Positions 33,882-46,107 of a stretch of DNA of 64,000 nucleotides are shown here, piece after piece. Origin of the DNA: Gelatoporia subvermispora B (taxonomy: Eukaryota; Basidiomycota; Agaricomycetes; Polyporales; Gelatoporiaceae). Where the stretch lies: contig KB445795.1 of NCBI GenBank assembly GCA_000320605.2, positions 371,867-435,866 of the forward strand, given 5' to 3'. The notes beneath the pieces were generated by a model that saw only the letters and a list, made by a program, of their open reading frames with translations, was not told the DNA's origin and searched no databases. Position 1 is the stretch's first letter; every line of letters begins with the position of its first letter. The translations under genes and the position numbers were made by a program.

Positions 33882-36819
33882 CCGGAGCGCCCGGTCCCGG
33901 CGTCCACACCAGATCCCGTCAGACTCGCGAGATCACAAGAGGTGCACCCAGACACCAATCTCGCGGCGCGCTGCATCTCGGCAATCTCGAGGCCCTGCTT
34001 ACGGCTCGAGACTGGAAGCTCGTCGTGCTTGGCGCGCCCAGCCCAGCACCGAGCCTAACAATCCACTCACACACAACCGTTGGACCTTGTTAATTCTTTC
34101 ACTTATCGTGTGCGCCGCCGTACGACAGTGCGGTAACCCCTCCAAGCCTATGCGCGCACCCGCGATTGCTTCCGCTATCGCATTGCTGTCTCGCTTAGCC
34201 CACGTCGGCCTGGACCCGTGCACCTGCCAGCCCGCCGCACACGCCCACGCTCGTTTACCATTCATTTCACGCACTCGTACCCACCACATCGCACGTTCAA
34301 CTCCCACATGGTTCGTATTTGCTTTTGCTATGTATATTTGTACTCTACAGCGGTCGCCGGCGCACTGGGAAGATGTACCAGCACTGGGGATATCGTAAAC
34401 ACCGTGCAAGGGACGCACACGCCTATCTGATAAACCATCCTGGAATTGTATCCCACTTTAGAACCTATCGCAAGATCACAGCCGCGTCCGATGAGAGAGG
34501 GTCTGGACTCCGGAAACCGGCCCCGAATGCAGCTGTATCTCCCACACGGGTGTGCAGGAGCCCATCCCTAGCAGGGTCCGCAAACAACACTGCAGTGCGC
34601 GCGCATTGTCGGATCCGAGCCCGGGCACATCGCTCAAATGTGCGCACCCTAGCTGCTTCATCCCGGATATCCCGGTACGGACCGCAGGCCACCCTGCCCG
34701 CCTTTGTACTAGAAGGCCGAGTGCGCCCGGACCAAGCGCGGTGCGAGCCCTGACGTGAGCGGGGAGTGCGGGGCTGCAAGCTTCGATGATCCTAGATCTG
34801 TAAATTGACCGGGCTTGTTGAGGGATACGACGTCAATTTTTTTTTCGGGCGGCCAATCGGCGCGTGCGACAGGACAGGCCAAACAAGGGTTTGGTGAGCG
34901 CAGTATGTCCTGCAGGATCGTGGGCGAGCCATGCGGGCTGCGCGCAGTGCGCGATGCAACAGGAGACTGCCGAGACCCTGCAGGTCCCGGTGAGTGTGCA
35001 ATTGCCCGGCGGCGGCCCTGCAGATACGCTTATACCCTGCAGGGGCGCCTGCGATGTTCCTCCCTACGATGCTGCAGCAGTCCCCTCGATACGCCCGTAT
35101 CGGATGATGACGACGCATGAGATGATCAGCTGCACTCTCCCAACGTACCGGTCGAGCCCTAAATTCGTCATTCAGGCCCGCAGAGTGCGGGCACCCCGCG
35201 GACACCGTCAATGCCGGATGTTCCGGGAGTTGTGGGTGCTAAGTACATTACTGAGAACTGCACCGGTCTCACTGTCGCTTTTAGTGTACGCGTGCGCATG
35301 GGACACGTCGAGGCTTCGGGAGTCCGCTTGGCTCAGAACTGCATTGAAGACGAGCGGGAGACGTCGAAGCGGCCAGGAGGGCGACCAGAGTAAAGGTGCG
35401 GGAATGGGCTGCGTGGTTGCTTTGTTGGGAGGCGGTGGGCTCTGGGAGTGATGGTGTCGCGGAGTTCGCTGTGGGAGTGGCCGCTCGCGCGGCGGGGCTA
35501 CTGCAGAGTTTCGGATTGAATAAGCATACACCGAAGGGCGTCTGTCGGAAGGTTTTACGCAGCCGCCTCGTCAATTATCCTGCCCGATCCGAGAGTTCTG
35601 TCCGCGTCAGTTATAGCACACGGCCGCTTTCCGCACTCTGTCCGGGGAGAGGTTGGAGCGCAGAATCGCGCGCCGCCTTCTAGCCGGCCAAGTCAGAAAG
35701 TGCGGGAACTGGGTGCTGCGGAAGGCACACGGTCTTCAAAAAGCAGAGGTGTCACCAGCTCGTCGGCTCTCCTGGGACCTACTGATCTCTGAATAAGCTA
35801 ACGAGGGGGGAACAGGCTGCGCAGGCTCCGCTCTGGGAAGACGATGGACATCTACGCGGAACCGAGTCTGCGGCATCGTGCACGAGAACGACGCGTGGAT
35901 GGCAGAAACCGGACGATCGGGTCCAAGCGGAAAGTTCGCCAGGTAAATTTGGCTGGCTTGTGAACGCAGCCGGCTTGTGGAGACGAGCGGGGCCTCGCCG
36001 TGGGACGGATTGGGACGGGAGGGCGCGGACACGTAAAGCTTTGTGACGAGGATACGAGGTACCGGATGCAACGTTGATGGGGCCAAAGTTGGTTATCACC
36101 GTGCCTGTGTCGGATACATTCATGGTCTCGAGGAGGTTCGGTCTGTTCTTGAACCGGTACTACACTCACAGTGAGAACTTTCGACATCGTACGATTGCCA
36201 GTACGTCGGAGGCTGCTCTCAAGCTCATCGATAACATTTTATGTCGTATTAGCTCGTGAGTGGTCAGCGGAGAGTATAAGTGACAAGTAGAATGGAACGG
36301 ACACGGGAGATGAAAGTGGGAGAACTTGAAGGTTTGAGAGTCGAGTTGGCGCCGAATTAAGTCGCGGTCACCTGATCACGTCAATTCACGCGACGCGATG
36401 CGCCACAATCGCGTCAATGACGCAGTAACACGGCTCGAACGGAACAATAGGGCGTACATATATCATAGGTCTGATTCCGGTACATAGATGCTTAGTACGT
36501 AGTATACAAGAGGCCTAAACTTCGTGCAATAACAATGTGTACATTCTATGGGAAGGAAGACGTGCAAGCGTGATGCAATTGTGGGCAATGTCGATGTGAT
36601 GCTAGGTAGGCGTGGAATGCAATGATGCAAGGTGTGCGGGTGCAAGTGCAAGTGCAGTGCAGAGTTCAGTGCGCGAGCGGCGAACGCGAAGAGGGTGGGA
36701 ATGGGTGTGCGTGGGTGAGTGCGAGCAGCATATAAATGCAACCAGAGCGATGTGATGCCTCGATACGGTGCCCTGCCAAACCAGGCCAAGCCGTCCGTGC
36801 GCGCCGTGCCCAGCGCGCT
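33882..36819. other. Gene-poor stretch between Elongin A and GID7
   Basis: Nearly 3 kb without a supported gene. ORFs of 100-195 codons exist on both strands (for example 34864-35451 plus, 35736-36187 minus) but lie in several overlapping frames, start with non-ATG codons or lack motifs. A run of T residues occurs near 34837-34846. The 3' untranslated regions of both flanking genes must lie at its ends. Confidence 0.45.
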
Positions 36820-39800
36820 TCATATCGTCGCAGACGTGGGCAGCGATGTCGACGACGATGTTGCGAATCTGCCCTCCCCATCCCACCGCTCGCGGCTCTT
36901 CCCCTTTCCCTTGTACTCCGTCGGCTCCGCCTCTGCAAGTGCAGGCAAGCCAAGACTGTGAGGCGGCGGTGCCTCCCAGATGCGTATGGTGCGGTCGTCT
37001 GAGCACGATGCGAACATGCGTTCGTTACATGGGTTCCACGCGACCGAGTTCACGCTGCCCGTGCCGTGTCCCGGAAGCACCTCCAGCAACTCGCCCGTAT
37101 CCCGGTGCCAGATATACACGTTTCCGTCTATCAAGTCACATTAATCGAACGCGTGCAGTCCGAGACAAGTACGAGCAGCGCACCTTCACTTCCGCTCGTG
37201 ATGAAGTTTTCATCAACTCCGCCAAAGCAGCTCCGAATTACGTGCCGGGACTGCTTCTGCCCGATATACTTCCGCGTTATCCGCTCAGTCGTCAAATCCC
37301 ATAATTGAATCTCCTGGTGGTGAATCAGTATCGCTCAACTTCCAATCCACTGGCAACATACGCAGCTCGACCCGAGCTCGGGTGCGCGGTTAATCAATGC
37401 ATACTGCGAGTCTCGTGAAATCTTGACACTCGTTAGTTCTCCATCCATCCGAATTGAGCTATCAAACCAACTTCAGTCAGATATGTGCTGCAAGAGGCAT
37501 TGTTGAATTCACTCACATATCGACCTGCTTCGTCGCCAAATCGTAGACTATAATACGATTCTCGCTCCCCCGCACACCGCTAGCAGGCGCCGCTCCACCG
37601 GTTGGCGGCGTGACCACCGCCGGTGGTGACCCACCTCCAGGCGATGTGCTCATACCATCGTACATCCCGATCGCTACAAGCCGTGTGAAATCTGGCGTAA
37701 CTACAAGGTCAGTGACACGGATAGGTGTGTGCCCCCACGAATCTCGCCGGGTGCCGTCTGCATTCTGTGATGCAAGAGGGACCGGTCAGTATACTGGCTA
37801 CGAGGAAGATTCATGCCAAGGAAGACGAGCTACGCACCCATAAAATGATCTGACGATCCAATCCGCCGGAGATAAACCCTGAGCCATCAGGCAACCATGC
37901 TAGTGCCGTCACGACGTCTTTGTGCTCGTCCAAAATCTTCAAACATACACCAGTCTGAAAGTATTGGTCAGCCTCCTCTCTAGTGGTGCGACGGTAAATA
38001 CAAACCCTGGCGTTCCACATATTGATATAGTGTTCTGCCGAGGTGAGGAGTATGGAATCATCCAGCGACCATGCCACGCAGCCCACTGGATATGGATGGT
38101 CACGCAAGATGTGCTGCGGGGAGTATTCTCGTACTGATGGGTCTCTATCGAGCTGCGCGGGAAAGATTCAATTAGAACGATCGCCCAATGCGCAGTGTAG
38201 CATGCCCCGATATTTGGCCATGCATTAGAGGAAAACTCACCCCTACGCGCCATATGATCGCCGACTTGTCCCTGCTTGCGCTCGCGAGGTACATCCCACT
38301 GTGACTCCATTGCAAGTTCCACACTTCATCTGTATGCACCTCCAAGATTGCCGTTGTCACTCTTGGTAACGCATTTCGATCACATTGGTGATCGGCGTAT
38401 AGCGTGAAGTTCCGAGGACTGAGCGGCGCGTTGTGATATAGACAGCGGCTCAGTTGGAACTGTCGCGCTTGGTCGAGCAGTGTTGCGAACCGCTTCTGAG
38501 GCATCATGACAGATGATGGGATATGTCCTATCAAGAGAAATCGCAAGGGTGAGATGACGTATAATCCCCACGAACACGACCTTACGCTGCAGGTTTATAA
38601 GCAATTGTCGCCGAGAGTTCCCTGCCGCACCGTCCCAGTCTGCTCTTTGCCGCAGATCATACGAGTCTGAGCACATCATGAGGCTAATGCAGAGTAGCTT
38701 TAGTCGGAAGCAATTACAAATTCGGAAGCATTTTGGATGTTTACCTTGATAACGAATGTAGTTGATCCGGATCAACATGCATCGGCGCAAGTTCATTTCG
38801 CAGAACATGTAGAGCTGCTGTTGTCTTCTGCGCCTCTAAGAGCTCTAGGTACTTCTGTTGGTTGATGAGGAATCTCGCCTCCTACGTTGTGCACAATTCA
38901 GACAGCGCTCCAATACTATAAGACTCAGAATTGGACGCACCCATAATCGCTCATCATCCTCGACTCCTAGTCTCAGTAGGGTCGCCTGCGCACGCTCCCA
39001 TGACCCATCCAGGATGCATCTACGGAACTCAGCGACTTCAGGTGCCTCCATCACATAGCCCGACTCCGCCTCCAGTGTGGCCGCAGACTCGCTGAGATGA
39101 TGCGCATACATAGATTAGCCCATACGAGGGTGAATGAGAGCGAGACTGTACCCACATGTAACCAACATCTCGCAAGCTCTGAATTACGAGTCGCACAAAC
39201 TCCTCTCGGTCGACATACGAGTTATCATAGAGAGTTGAGCCAGGCAGTGATACCCTCGCAATCGATGCCCCTCGTCCCCTTGTACCACCATCCACCCCAT
39301 CGCTTACTACCTTCGACGTACCATTCGCACAAAATCCATTACTCTTCACAAGGACCCCGTTGTGTCCATTCGACGGGCCCGCAGAGGCTCCCGCCTCAGA
39401 GTGTCCCTCCGACACAAGTGAGTCAGTGTGATCATGGTCGTTCTCAGAGAGCCTCATGGCGGCGCGAAGCACACGGGCAGCAAACGGGTCTTCTGGGTCG
39501 GGGAGGACCGTGCGTTCGACGAGCGAGGGGGAGCTGGGCGTGGGGCTCTGGCTCTGGCTCACGGTCGCGCTTGCGTTGTGGCTCTGCGTCTCGCTCCTGG
39601 ACAGTCGCTGACGCTTGCGGGCGCGCAGAAGCTCGGGGTCGGACGGGGCGACGTGCGCGAGGGGCGAAGATGGTGCGGAGAGGCCAGCAGAGGGGTGCAG
39701 GAAGGCAAGGCCTTGTGAGCGCGCAGGGACTGGCGAATAGCGGGCGAAGGATGGAGACGGCGCGGGGCCGGTTAGGGAGGGCGAAGCGGGCGCGAAGGCG

Positions 39801-40018
39801 TCCGAGTCGGCGTCGCCTGCCTCGAGCTCGGCGCGGGAGCGCGTGTGGGGGACGAGGGGGCTGCTCTGATGGCTGTCGGTGCCCGCTTGACGGAAGACGG
39901 GGGTGGGGGCGGCGGTGGAGGCGGTCGCTGAGTCTGAGGTGGTCGTGGTGTCGTGCAAGTCGAGGGCGGGCGGGTGCGACGTTTGTATGGGTGCCGCCGC
40001 GGCGATGGGCTCGGTCAA
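36820..40018 (-). CDS. GID7: GID7/WDR26, WD40 subunit of the GID/CTLH E3 ubiquitin ligase
   Basis: Eleven exons: up to 40018-39156, then 39091-38941, 38881-38745, 38683-38586, 38527-38241, 38152-38006, 37954-37838, 37764-37517, 37458-37362, 37313-37184 and 37127-36820. After a Ser/Pro-rich leader of about 240 residues comes LisH ([20 protein letters not shown]), CTLH ([20 protein letters not shown]) and CRA-like helices ([14 protein letters not shown]). WD repeats follow: [60 protein letters not shown], and the last [23 protein letters not shown]7 recruits the ligase that degrades gluconeogenic enzymes in yeast; in animals WDR26 has other substrates. The open frame begins with TTG at 40018 and has no in-frame ATG before the conserved part, so the true start is on an unseen upstream exon. 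The C-terminal 40 residues are divergent and charged. Confidence 0.92.
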
Positions 40019-43000
40019 TGGATCAATGGTGGCGATGACTTCGGGTGAAAACTTGGGCAGCGAGCAAATTCAAGAGCAGGATTCAGAGGAGATGGATGTA
40101 CGGAGCAAAGCAGAAAGAGCCGGTCGATGGCCGCGCTGTTCACCAGGTCGCCGTCCTCTGCATTACGGCGGAGCAGACAAGCCACGCGGCGGTCGGCTAC
40201 ATGAGCCCATCTCCTCTCTTTTGATTCTCATTCCCACTCATGTTCTTAACGACACCGCTCTTACATGTATGCTACTGCGTGTTCGCGCTGCTCGTCCCCG
40301 TGGAGGAGAGGGGCGAACTTTGCGCAACAAGAACATCCCAGCGCTGTCCTGAATCCAGTGATCTCCCGCGCAGTGATGTGCACCGTCTCAATCTGGCTCC
40401 GCTGCCTGCCATTTTCGCACCCTTGAGCTCCTCCTAGTCCTCGCAATTTCTTCATCGCACGTTGGCTGTGTGCGATTATCGTGCTGCAACATGCCAGACA
40501 GGAGCTGACCGACGTAGCCCTGCAACACGACGACACCGCCTGGGACGGCTAGCGGTTTCTGATGCGATAAGCACTCGCGCAAGCAATAGAGACTGCGGTC
40601 CCGTGGACTGCCCGCCACATACATACGCCCCTTGCAAGGTCCGTAGGCCCGCCGATTTGCTATTCCAGGCAAGCGCACTGATACAATCCCCCAGCGATTT
40701 GGCTGGTGCAGCACGTCGGTGTATGCCTGCTGGCTCTGCGTAGTACAAAAAGGGCTTCCATCAGCAAGAAGCGCGGCAGAGGAAGAAGGGACGTGGTGGC
40801 GTTCACAAATGACTTGTGCAGGCGAAATATTCACAGGGGACGATGTCAGGACAAAGGGGGCGGCGCCCCTTTGAGCATTCCTGCAACTAGAACAGTGCTG
40901 TGGCCGCCCTATAAACCGTCCTCCTGCTAGTGCTTCGCGATGAACGCTGGAGGGCTGGTCTTGCCTAGCACGGCCACTTTTCGTCACGTTCGCATTCTTC
41001 CCCTGTATCGCGGAAGTTTACGGTGCCAGCCGGCTGAGCAGCCCCTTCGAGCTCCTTCCTCGAAGCGCCTCTCTTTACGTGCATGACCGTCTTCGGGTGT
41101 ATCCTCCGAGAAACGGTCGCACAGAACTCCAGCCAGATCGCTTTAATGAACTACACTGCGGCCTAGTCCAGAAAAAGCTACAGGCCCGCTCTTCTCGCCA
41201 CCCTCTCACCGACTAGACGAGCTCGTGTATAGCAATGAGCTGGCTTCTGTCACCACATCGAAGGTATTGAGGTCTGCTTCGGTCCGACATGTCCGTGATT
41301 GCTCTCCGGAATTAACGCAGCTGATATCGAATGTTGCTAGAAGCCATCAGGTGTAAGCCCACGGGCACGAAACACACCAAAGCTCGCAATCACGCATTTG
41401 GGGGAGCAAAGTTCATGCATTCTCAGGTCACTGTGTAGCTCGTCGTAACGGCCGGAGGTAAAGTGGGGTGCGTGACACTCGTCCCGGCCGAAAACTCGAA
41501 TTATATTCGCAAACGCAAAATTCCACAAGAAGGCGTGACACTTCCATCCCCATCTGCACACGCCCACGACCGGAGGGAATGGCTAATCCATAAGCGTCAC
41601 GCCTGCACTCAAATGACGCAAGAAACCACGTATGTATACAAGCAAGCAACGACAGCAGCAACCAGCCATCGCCCCACCGCGTGAGCTTTGAACAACATCG
41701 GTCGATTTATGGGCCAACCTGGTGCCCTGGTACTGGTCACCCATGTCCTTCGCGGGACCGAACCCTCGTCTCCCTCGCAACGAGCTGCCATCGTGACCTG
41801 CAGGGAGGGAGGATGCGCTGCGGAATGACGGCGCCGGCGCCGTGTATACACCTTGTTCGCAATTTCCCAGCAATCAAGGCTCGACTTTGCGACGCACACG
41901 TAACCGAGGCAAGCGAGTCGAGCCTTCGTTTCGATAACTTACGGAATACGACGGAGGCCTGACGAAGCGGAGGTGCGCTCGGAACGGACGTTCGCATCCG
42001 TTTCGGGGCTGTCTGTACCTTGTGTGTGAGTGAACCCCGGTATTTCGAATGCCTCCGTTGCCTCCGACATCACTAGTGCACGTCGCGTCCGCCATACGTT
42101 TTCGCGCACGTGATATGCCCGCGCGTCATCGCTGCCTGCGTCCGTCTCCGCAATGCCTCCGTGCACCGTCTGCGTCATGGGTGCCGTCGGGACGGCGCAG
42201 CGCGGGCGATACGCGCAACGTATCGGTCCCCGCAAGGTGACACGTAGCTTCGCGCAGCACAATGTGGGATGTCCCAGCGCACGTTTGCGGAGCGCAGCGC
42301 AGCAATCGACTGATTGCTCCAGTGCCTTCCTAGAGGAGCCGTGCAACTGGACAAGTCGCCCATCGGCATCGACGTCAAACCCAAGGTCCGCCCTTCTGTG
42401 TGCTCTAATAGCGCAAGGCACCGTCAAGTGGATCGTCCAGGAAGTCACTCCCAATCCTAGCTATCGTGCTTATCTCCGCCACATATCTCAGCGGCTTCGA
42501 CTTATCCGTGCCTCTGCGCTATCGCGCCTATGTATAGTCTCGTTCACGCCTATCTCGCCCGCCGCGTCCGAGACAATAAGGCAAAGCGCCAGTCTTGCCT
42601 GGAATATCAGCCTGAAAGGGAGCGTCGCAACTGATGGCACTACTAGCTCTGTGACCGTGCCTAATCGGCGCGACGTCCGCCTACGCCATACGGGGACGCA
42701 TATGGCGCCAGCTATCGCCAGCCGCCACCCCGCGCCACTGGCAGTCTCGTAAGATGCACCGACGAGCCCGCAGATAGCAGCGGATCAGACGGCCAGCGTC
42801 ATGATATATCGGGCGTTGCGCGCACTGGCGCGCGCCGTTGCAGAGTCCGAGTTGTGCCTTTGTGTATCTGTAGTGGCAGTCTCTGGAAACACGAATCTCG
42901 TATGTCCTGGTCGGATCAGTCCCCCACGGGGAGCATGCTTCTCGCGAGTCCCTCGCGTCATTCGTGTATGACATCCATCCACCGAACGACCGAACGCCCA

Positions 43001-44565
43001 CAGCTGGCGCAGTCGGGGCGCGGTCCAGGCCCACGCCGAGTCTAAACATCTTCCACGCCTCGCGCGCGTCCATACCAAATTCCGATTGCCAACAACCCAG
43101 CGTCACAGCTTCCGCACCGCACCAGGCCGTAGCCCAGCGCACGTCGTCGTCCGCACCCCGTTTCTCGCAATATCAGATCACATCGCCGTCTCGAGGCTCG
43201 CGAGCTCGCGTCTATCACTTCACCGCGAGCGGCGCCTCGACTCCGCGAGTGCAGCAGTCACGGCACATCTGCATCATCACCGCGCTCTCGCGTCGTACCG
43301 CGAGTGCCCGTCGCGGGGGGTGCGCTGATGCATCAGCCTATTCCCTAGGGGCATCACACCGCGCCATAGCTGCCAGCACTTTCCGCCCGGACAGTCGGCC
43401 GAATTCTTAAATTGTGCTTGGTGCGGATACGGGCGTGACAGATGAGATATGAAACCCCTGCGAGCAAGCACGCACGCACGCTACCAAGCCGGTGCTGACC
43501 AACAGTCGGTGTGAAGCCACCCCGACAGAGCATCGAGCACTCCTCGCTCGCCGGGATCGCGGAATGCTGACGCGAGAACACATATGACATGACCCCTTCG
43601 CTGCCCGGCCCACTAGCGCATCCGCTTTGAAAGCCGGCGGGAACTAAAATGCAGCCCAGCTCGCTCAGCGCAGGTTAGTGATGACGAAGAGCACACCATC
43701 GGGCGCACACCACGCACGCGATATATGATACACGATGTTTTATTGCTTCTCGCGCTGTAATACTCTGCATGCAACTGACGTGATACGGCGTGAATGCGGT
43801 GGTCATATGATATGAAATGGGGAATGTTATGGGGGAAACCGAAAGGTGCAGAGACGCGTGCGAAGGAAACGGCAGGTATTACGATGGTGTGATATACGCA
43901 ATGTGATTTTGTGTCACCGCCGGCGGCGGGACGCGTGCAAGTGTGTATACAGGAGGGGAGGCGTGCGGAGCGTGACTGATGTGATTGCTATGCTACGTAT
44001 ATGCTATACCTGAATTTCACCAATGATGATCAAGAGACGACGAAAGGAAACCGGAAATGGGGCAGTGACACATTGGGGGGAAGACCATTTTGGGGATATG
44101 TGGGAATAGAGTAGTCTCGAAGGCGAGCAGCGCTCGAGGAAGCCGTAGAAAGAGGAATGGAATGCGATGCAGAGGACATGTTCGTGTGTCGTTTTGCGTG
44201 CGAGGCCGCGCTCATAGATACATGGTTGGACACGATGCTGAGATGAGAGTGATGAGGACAGGACGAATGCGACAAGAGGAGAGTTGGATTGATGACTGAG
44301 CCGTGCTTTTGCGCGCGGCGCGAGCGGCGTTGAAGATGACGAGGAGAGATATGTTGAGATATCATGCGATGAAAGCAACAAGAGCGGAGAGCAGTCTATG
44401 AGTTGTGAGAGGACACACGAGAACATGTCGAGCGGCGAGCGAAGCGTGAATGTGGACGAATTGCGAAGGGATATCAAGAGGCCGGCGTCGATGACGAAGT
44501 TGAGAATGCGAATGCGAATTTTGCAGCGCGCCGGCGCCATCCGTTGGGTTTTCTCCATCCAGGGC
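40019..44565. other. Gene-poor stretch between GID7 and the Ecl1-like gene
   Basis: About 4.5 kb. It must contain the GID7 first exon and promoter at the left and the 3' untranslated region of the Ecl1-like gene at the right. A minus-strand ORF at 40388-40987 (199 codons) and two opposed ORFs at 41939-42752 have no recognisable motif and overlap on both strands, as is common in GC-rich DNA. No gene is supported. Confidence 0.45.
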
Positions 44566-46107
44566 TCACCACAATGCTCCAACTGCCCTGTGCTCACGAT
44601 CTCTCCCCCGCGCCCTCAAGCCGCTGCGCCCGTTCCCATAGCCAGGCGCAACCTGGTGGTCAACACCCACCGGCGGCACATCCAGCTCATTAGCCTTCCT
44701 ACGACCGCGACGGTCGTCCTCACTCATCTCCAGTGCCTTCTCCGTATCAGTCACCCGCAAGCTCTGCGCGATGGCCTCGCTCAGTCCACTGACACCCGAG
44801 TCCGCAAGGATGATCGCCGGGCGGGGCTTGGAACGCGCAGGCGAAGAGTTGCGGCGGTGAGCATGAGTGCGTCCGCGGATAGACGAGGGCAGCGCGACGT
44901 TGACGACCGGGGACTGCGCAACCCAGTCCTTGACCTTCTCGACGCTGTCGAGGCGCGCACGCATGGAAGGACCATGTCGCGCTGCCGCGTGATCGCGCGC
45001 GTGGGCGGCATGCGAGTGGGCGTGCACATGGGGCTGGGGGCTCGGCGAGCGGCTGGTGGACGAAGCGCGCGCTCGCGACTCGTGCCGGCGCCCGCGCCCG
45101 CGAGGGGTCATCTCGGCGGGTACGGCCCGTGTCTGAGCGTGGGCGTAGGCCATAGTGGTATCGACGACCGGGCCTGCGACGCGTGGGGTTCCTGGGGAGC
45201 TGTGCAGCGATCGCGAGAGCGCATGCAGAGACGACGGGAAGCGCGGAGTACGGCCGGTAGCTGGCGAGGTCGACGTCGAGTTGAGGAGCGAGAAGTACGC
45301 AGGCAGCGAGGCGCGGTTGCGCTTGGGCTTGGAGGTGACCGTCTCGTCCTTGTCGGCGTCGTCCGACTGATGCATCCTCATGCTGCTGTGAGGGCGCTCG
45401 CGGCGGCTGTGCGACCGTGCGGATGAAACCGAAGACACCGAGGCGGGCGGTGCATCCGAGTAGTCGTCGTCCGTCATGAGGAATGGAGAGGACACGCTTT
45501 GGGAAAGCGAGCGGCTAGGCGTTGGTGGGCTTGAAGTCGAAGAGCTGCGATGGTGCAGCAAAGGGATGGTCGAACGGTTGTTGGTGGTCGATGGGCGGCG
45601 CGCATAGGAGAGGGCTATATGCGACTGCTTACTGAGCAGGATGCCAAGAGGACCACTGGACTTGGAGCTGCCGACGTCCGGGCCAAGAAGGTCGTGCTTG
45701 TACATGAGATCGTCCTCGAAGAGCGCTGGGCTGGAGTCCTCCTCGTCGTCTGTGATGGCAGACCAACAGACTGAAGAGGAGGACGAAGAGACAGAGAGGC
45801 GATTCGCCTGAGTTTTGCGTGATTGGTGTGCTGCGAGAGACGCGCCGAGTGCAGAAGGCATAAGAGCCGGGACGTCCGCGAGGTTGCCCGGGTTGGTCAT
45901 GGAGTGAAGATACGGCGAGGGCACGGCGCTGCTAGTGGTGGAAACCGAGGGCGAAGTCGAGTCGATGCTCTCGCACTGGTCACTGCAGTAGATGCGCCTA
46001 GTGGGACGTAAAATTGTAAGCGCGAGCGGTGCATGATGTGCACGGGCTATGACATACCCGTCGACGGATGTGGGTCTGCCGCACACAAGACATACTTCTT
46101 CGAACAT
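44566..46107 (-). CDS. Ecl1-like (life-span regulatory factor) zinc protein with long Ser-rich tail
   Basis: Exons 46107-46058 and 45997-44566 give 493 residues. The N-terminus EEVCLVCGRPTSVDG then RIYCSDQCES forms C-x2-C-x11-C-x3-C, the four-cysteine pattern of the Ecl1 family, whose small yeast members extend chronological life span and respond to zinc, sulphur or nitrogen shortage. The remaining 450 residues are Ser/Arg/Pro-rich with no fold visible, one acidic stretch (DDEEDSSPALFEDDLMY) and a short helix (LDSVEKVKDWVAQS). The short yeast proteins are under 100 residues, so this is a greatly extended form. The intron (45998-46057) is 60 nt without a stop and splits the zinc motif: retained, it inserts 20 residues between the two cysteine pairs. 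A weak donor near the 3' end leaves the last residues uncertain. Confidence 0.66.
   Translation of the reverse strand: MFEEVCLVCGRPTSVDGYVIARAHHAPLALTILRPTRRIYCSDQCESIDSTSPSVSTTSSAVPSPYLHSMTNPGNLADVPALMPSALGASLAAHQSRKTQANRLSVSSSSSSVCWSAITDDEEDSSPALFEDDLMYKHDLLGPDVGSSKSSGPLGILLSKQSHIALSYARRPSTTNNRSTIPLLHHRSSSTSSPPTPSRSLSQSVSSPFLMTDDDYSDAPPASVSSVSSARSHSRRERPHSSMRMHQSDDADKDETVTSKPKRNRASLPAYFSLLNSTSTSPATGRTPRFPSSLHALSRSLHSSPGTPRVAGPVVDTTMAYAHAQTRAVPAEMTPRGRGRRHESRARASSTSRSPSPQPHVHAHSHAAHARDHAAARHGPSMRARLDSVEKVKDWVAQSPVVNVALPSSIRGRTHAHRRNSSPARSKPRPAIILADSGVSGLSEAIAQSLRVTDTEKALEMSEDDRRGRRKANELDVPPVGVDHQVAPGYGNGRSGLRARGRDREHRAVGALW

Noticed and set aside
40388..40987. Minus-strand ORF of 199 codons upstream of GID7
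   Set aside because: No recognisable domain, an overlapping open frame on the same strand, and no splice connection to GID7.
41939..42752. Opposed ORFs of 171 and 199 codons
   Set aside because: They overlap on opposite strands, show no motif and look like chance frames in GC-rich DNA.
44004..44597. Minus-strand ORF of 197 codons just past the Ecl1-like stop
   Set aside because: Composition is Ser-rich without motifs and it overlaps the gene's 3' end; probably 3' untranslated sequence.
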